A stretch of DNA of 9,164 nt, taken from contig CALGLM010000203.1 in the NCBI GenBank assembly GCA_937930275.1, positions 1 through 9,164 on the forward strand, in the 5' to 3' direction. This DNA is from an uncultured Ignavibacteria bacterium. GTDB taxonomy: Bacteria; Bacteroidota; Ignavibacteria; Ignavibacteriales; Melioribacteraceae. Shown here one piece after another: positions 9,106 through 9,164 of this stretch (position 1 is its first letter; each line of letters starts with the position of its first letter). Below the pieces are notes generated by a model. It was not told the origin of the DNA, ran no database searches, and was given only the letters and a program-made list of their open reading frames with translations. The position numbers and the translations under genes are program-made.

Positions 9106-9164
9106 AATGGTTTTTTATTCAACATTTAATACTCAACATTTAACATTATTTCACTAAAACCATT
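9106..9164. repeat. Inverted repeat AATGGTTTT / AAAACCATT enclosing an 11-bp direct repeat
   Basis: AATGGTTTT (9106-9114) is the exact reverse complement of AAAACCATT (9156-9164), the last nine bases of the window. Between them TCAACATTTAA occurs twice (9119-9129 and 9133-9143), with a period of 14. The right arm may continue past the window edge. Confidence 0.6.

Larger units (their letters stand above)
8860..9164. other. Noncoding tail crowded with inverted repeats
   Basis: After the peptidase stop there are 305 bases without a convincing gene on either strand. At least five short inverted repeats follow one another within about 215 bases. Two share the core CCACTAT and two share CCCATGAAT. 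None ends in a T-run like a standard terminator. The arrangement resembles REP-like repeats or a nonautonomous IS200/IS605-type remnant, but no transposase is in the window. A structured RNA downstream of the peptidase is an alternative reading. Confidence 0.7.

Overview
The window is an AT-rich bacterial chromosome segment (roughly a third G+C by eye). All recognised genes are on the + strand and tightly packed. It covers the recF - dciA (DUF721) - gyrB - gyrA replication and topology block, which in many bacteria lies next to dnaA/dnaN and the origin. The protein styles fit the Bacteroidota / Ignavibacteria (FCB) side of the tree: GyrB without the gamma-proteobacterial insert, an M1 peptidase of the GGMEYP / HSYFPFYMGTNE type, weak ribosome binding sites and low G+C. 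This placement is an inference from protein character, not a phylogeny.

Layout: 1-927 is the C-terminal part of RecF (the gene starts before the window). 924-1211 is a small DciA/DUF721 protein whose TTG start overlaps the recF stop. 1234-3186 is gyrB (GTG start). 3222-5669 is gyrA. 5701-6885 is a PLP-dependent Cys/Met-metabolism enzyme (gamma-lyase / sulfhydrylase family). A perfect 32-bp palindrome with a T-tract (6911-6942) closes this run. 6970-8859 is a secreted M1-family zinc aminopeptidase. From 8860 to the end there is no convincing gene. That stretch is packed with short inverted repeats: a bulged stem, two related CCACTAT palindromes, two nearly identical CCCATGAAT palindromes, and a terminal region with an inverted repeat around an 11-bp direct repeat.

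Working together: RecF (loading of recombination proteins at gaps), DciA (helicase loading) and gyrase (negative supercoiling) form a replication-maintenance operon. The spacing between genes (a 4-bp overlap, then 22, 35 and 31 bp) and the terminator after the PLP enzyme suggest one transcript. The PLP enzyme is metabolically unrelated and appears to be a rider on this unit. The M1 peptidase is a separate unit concerned with extracytoplasmic peptide breakdown.

Most of the window is ordinary core genome. The parts that deserve a second look are the hairpin-rich noncoding tail (probably a REP/IS200-like repeat cluster or a structured element), the PLP enzyme whose specificity residues match neither methionine gamma-lyase nor cystathionine enzymes, and the short divergent DciA. 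I found no CRISPR array, tRNA, rRNA or defence system.
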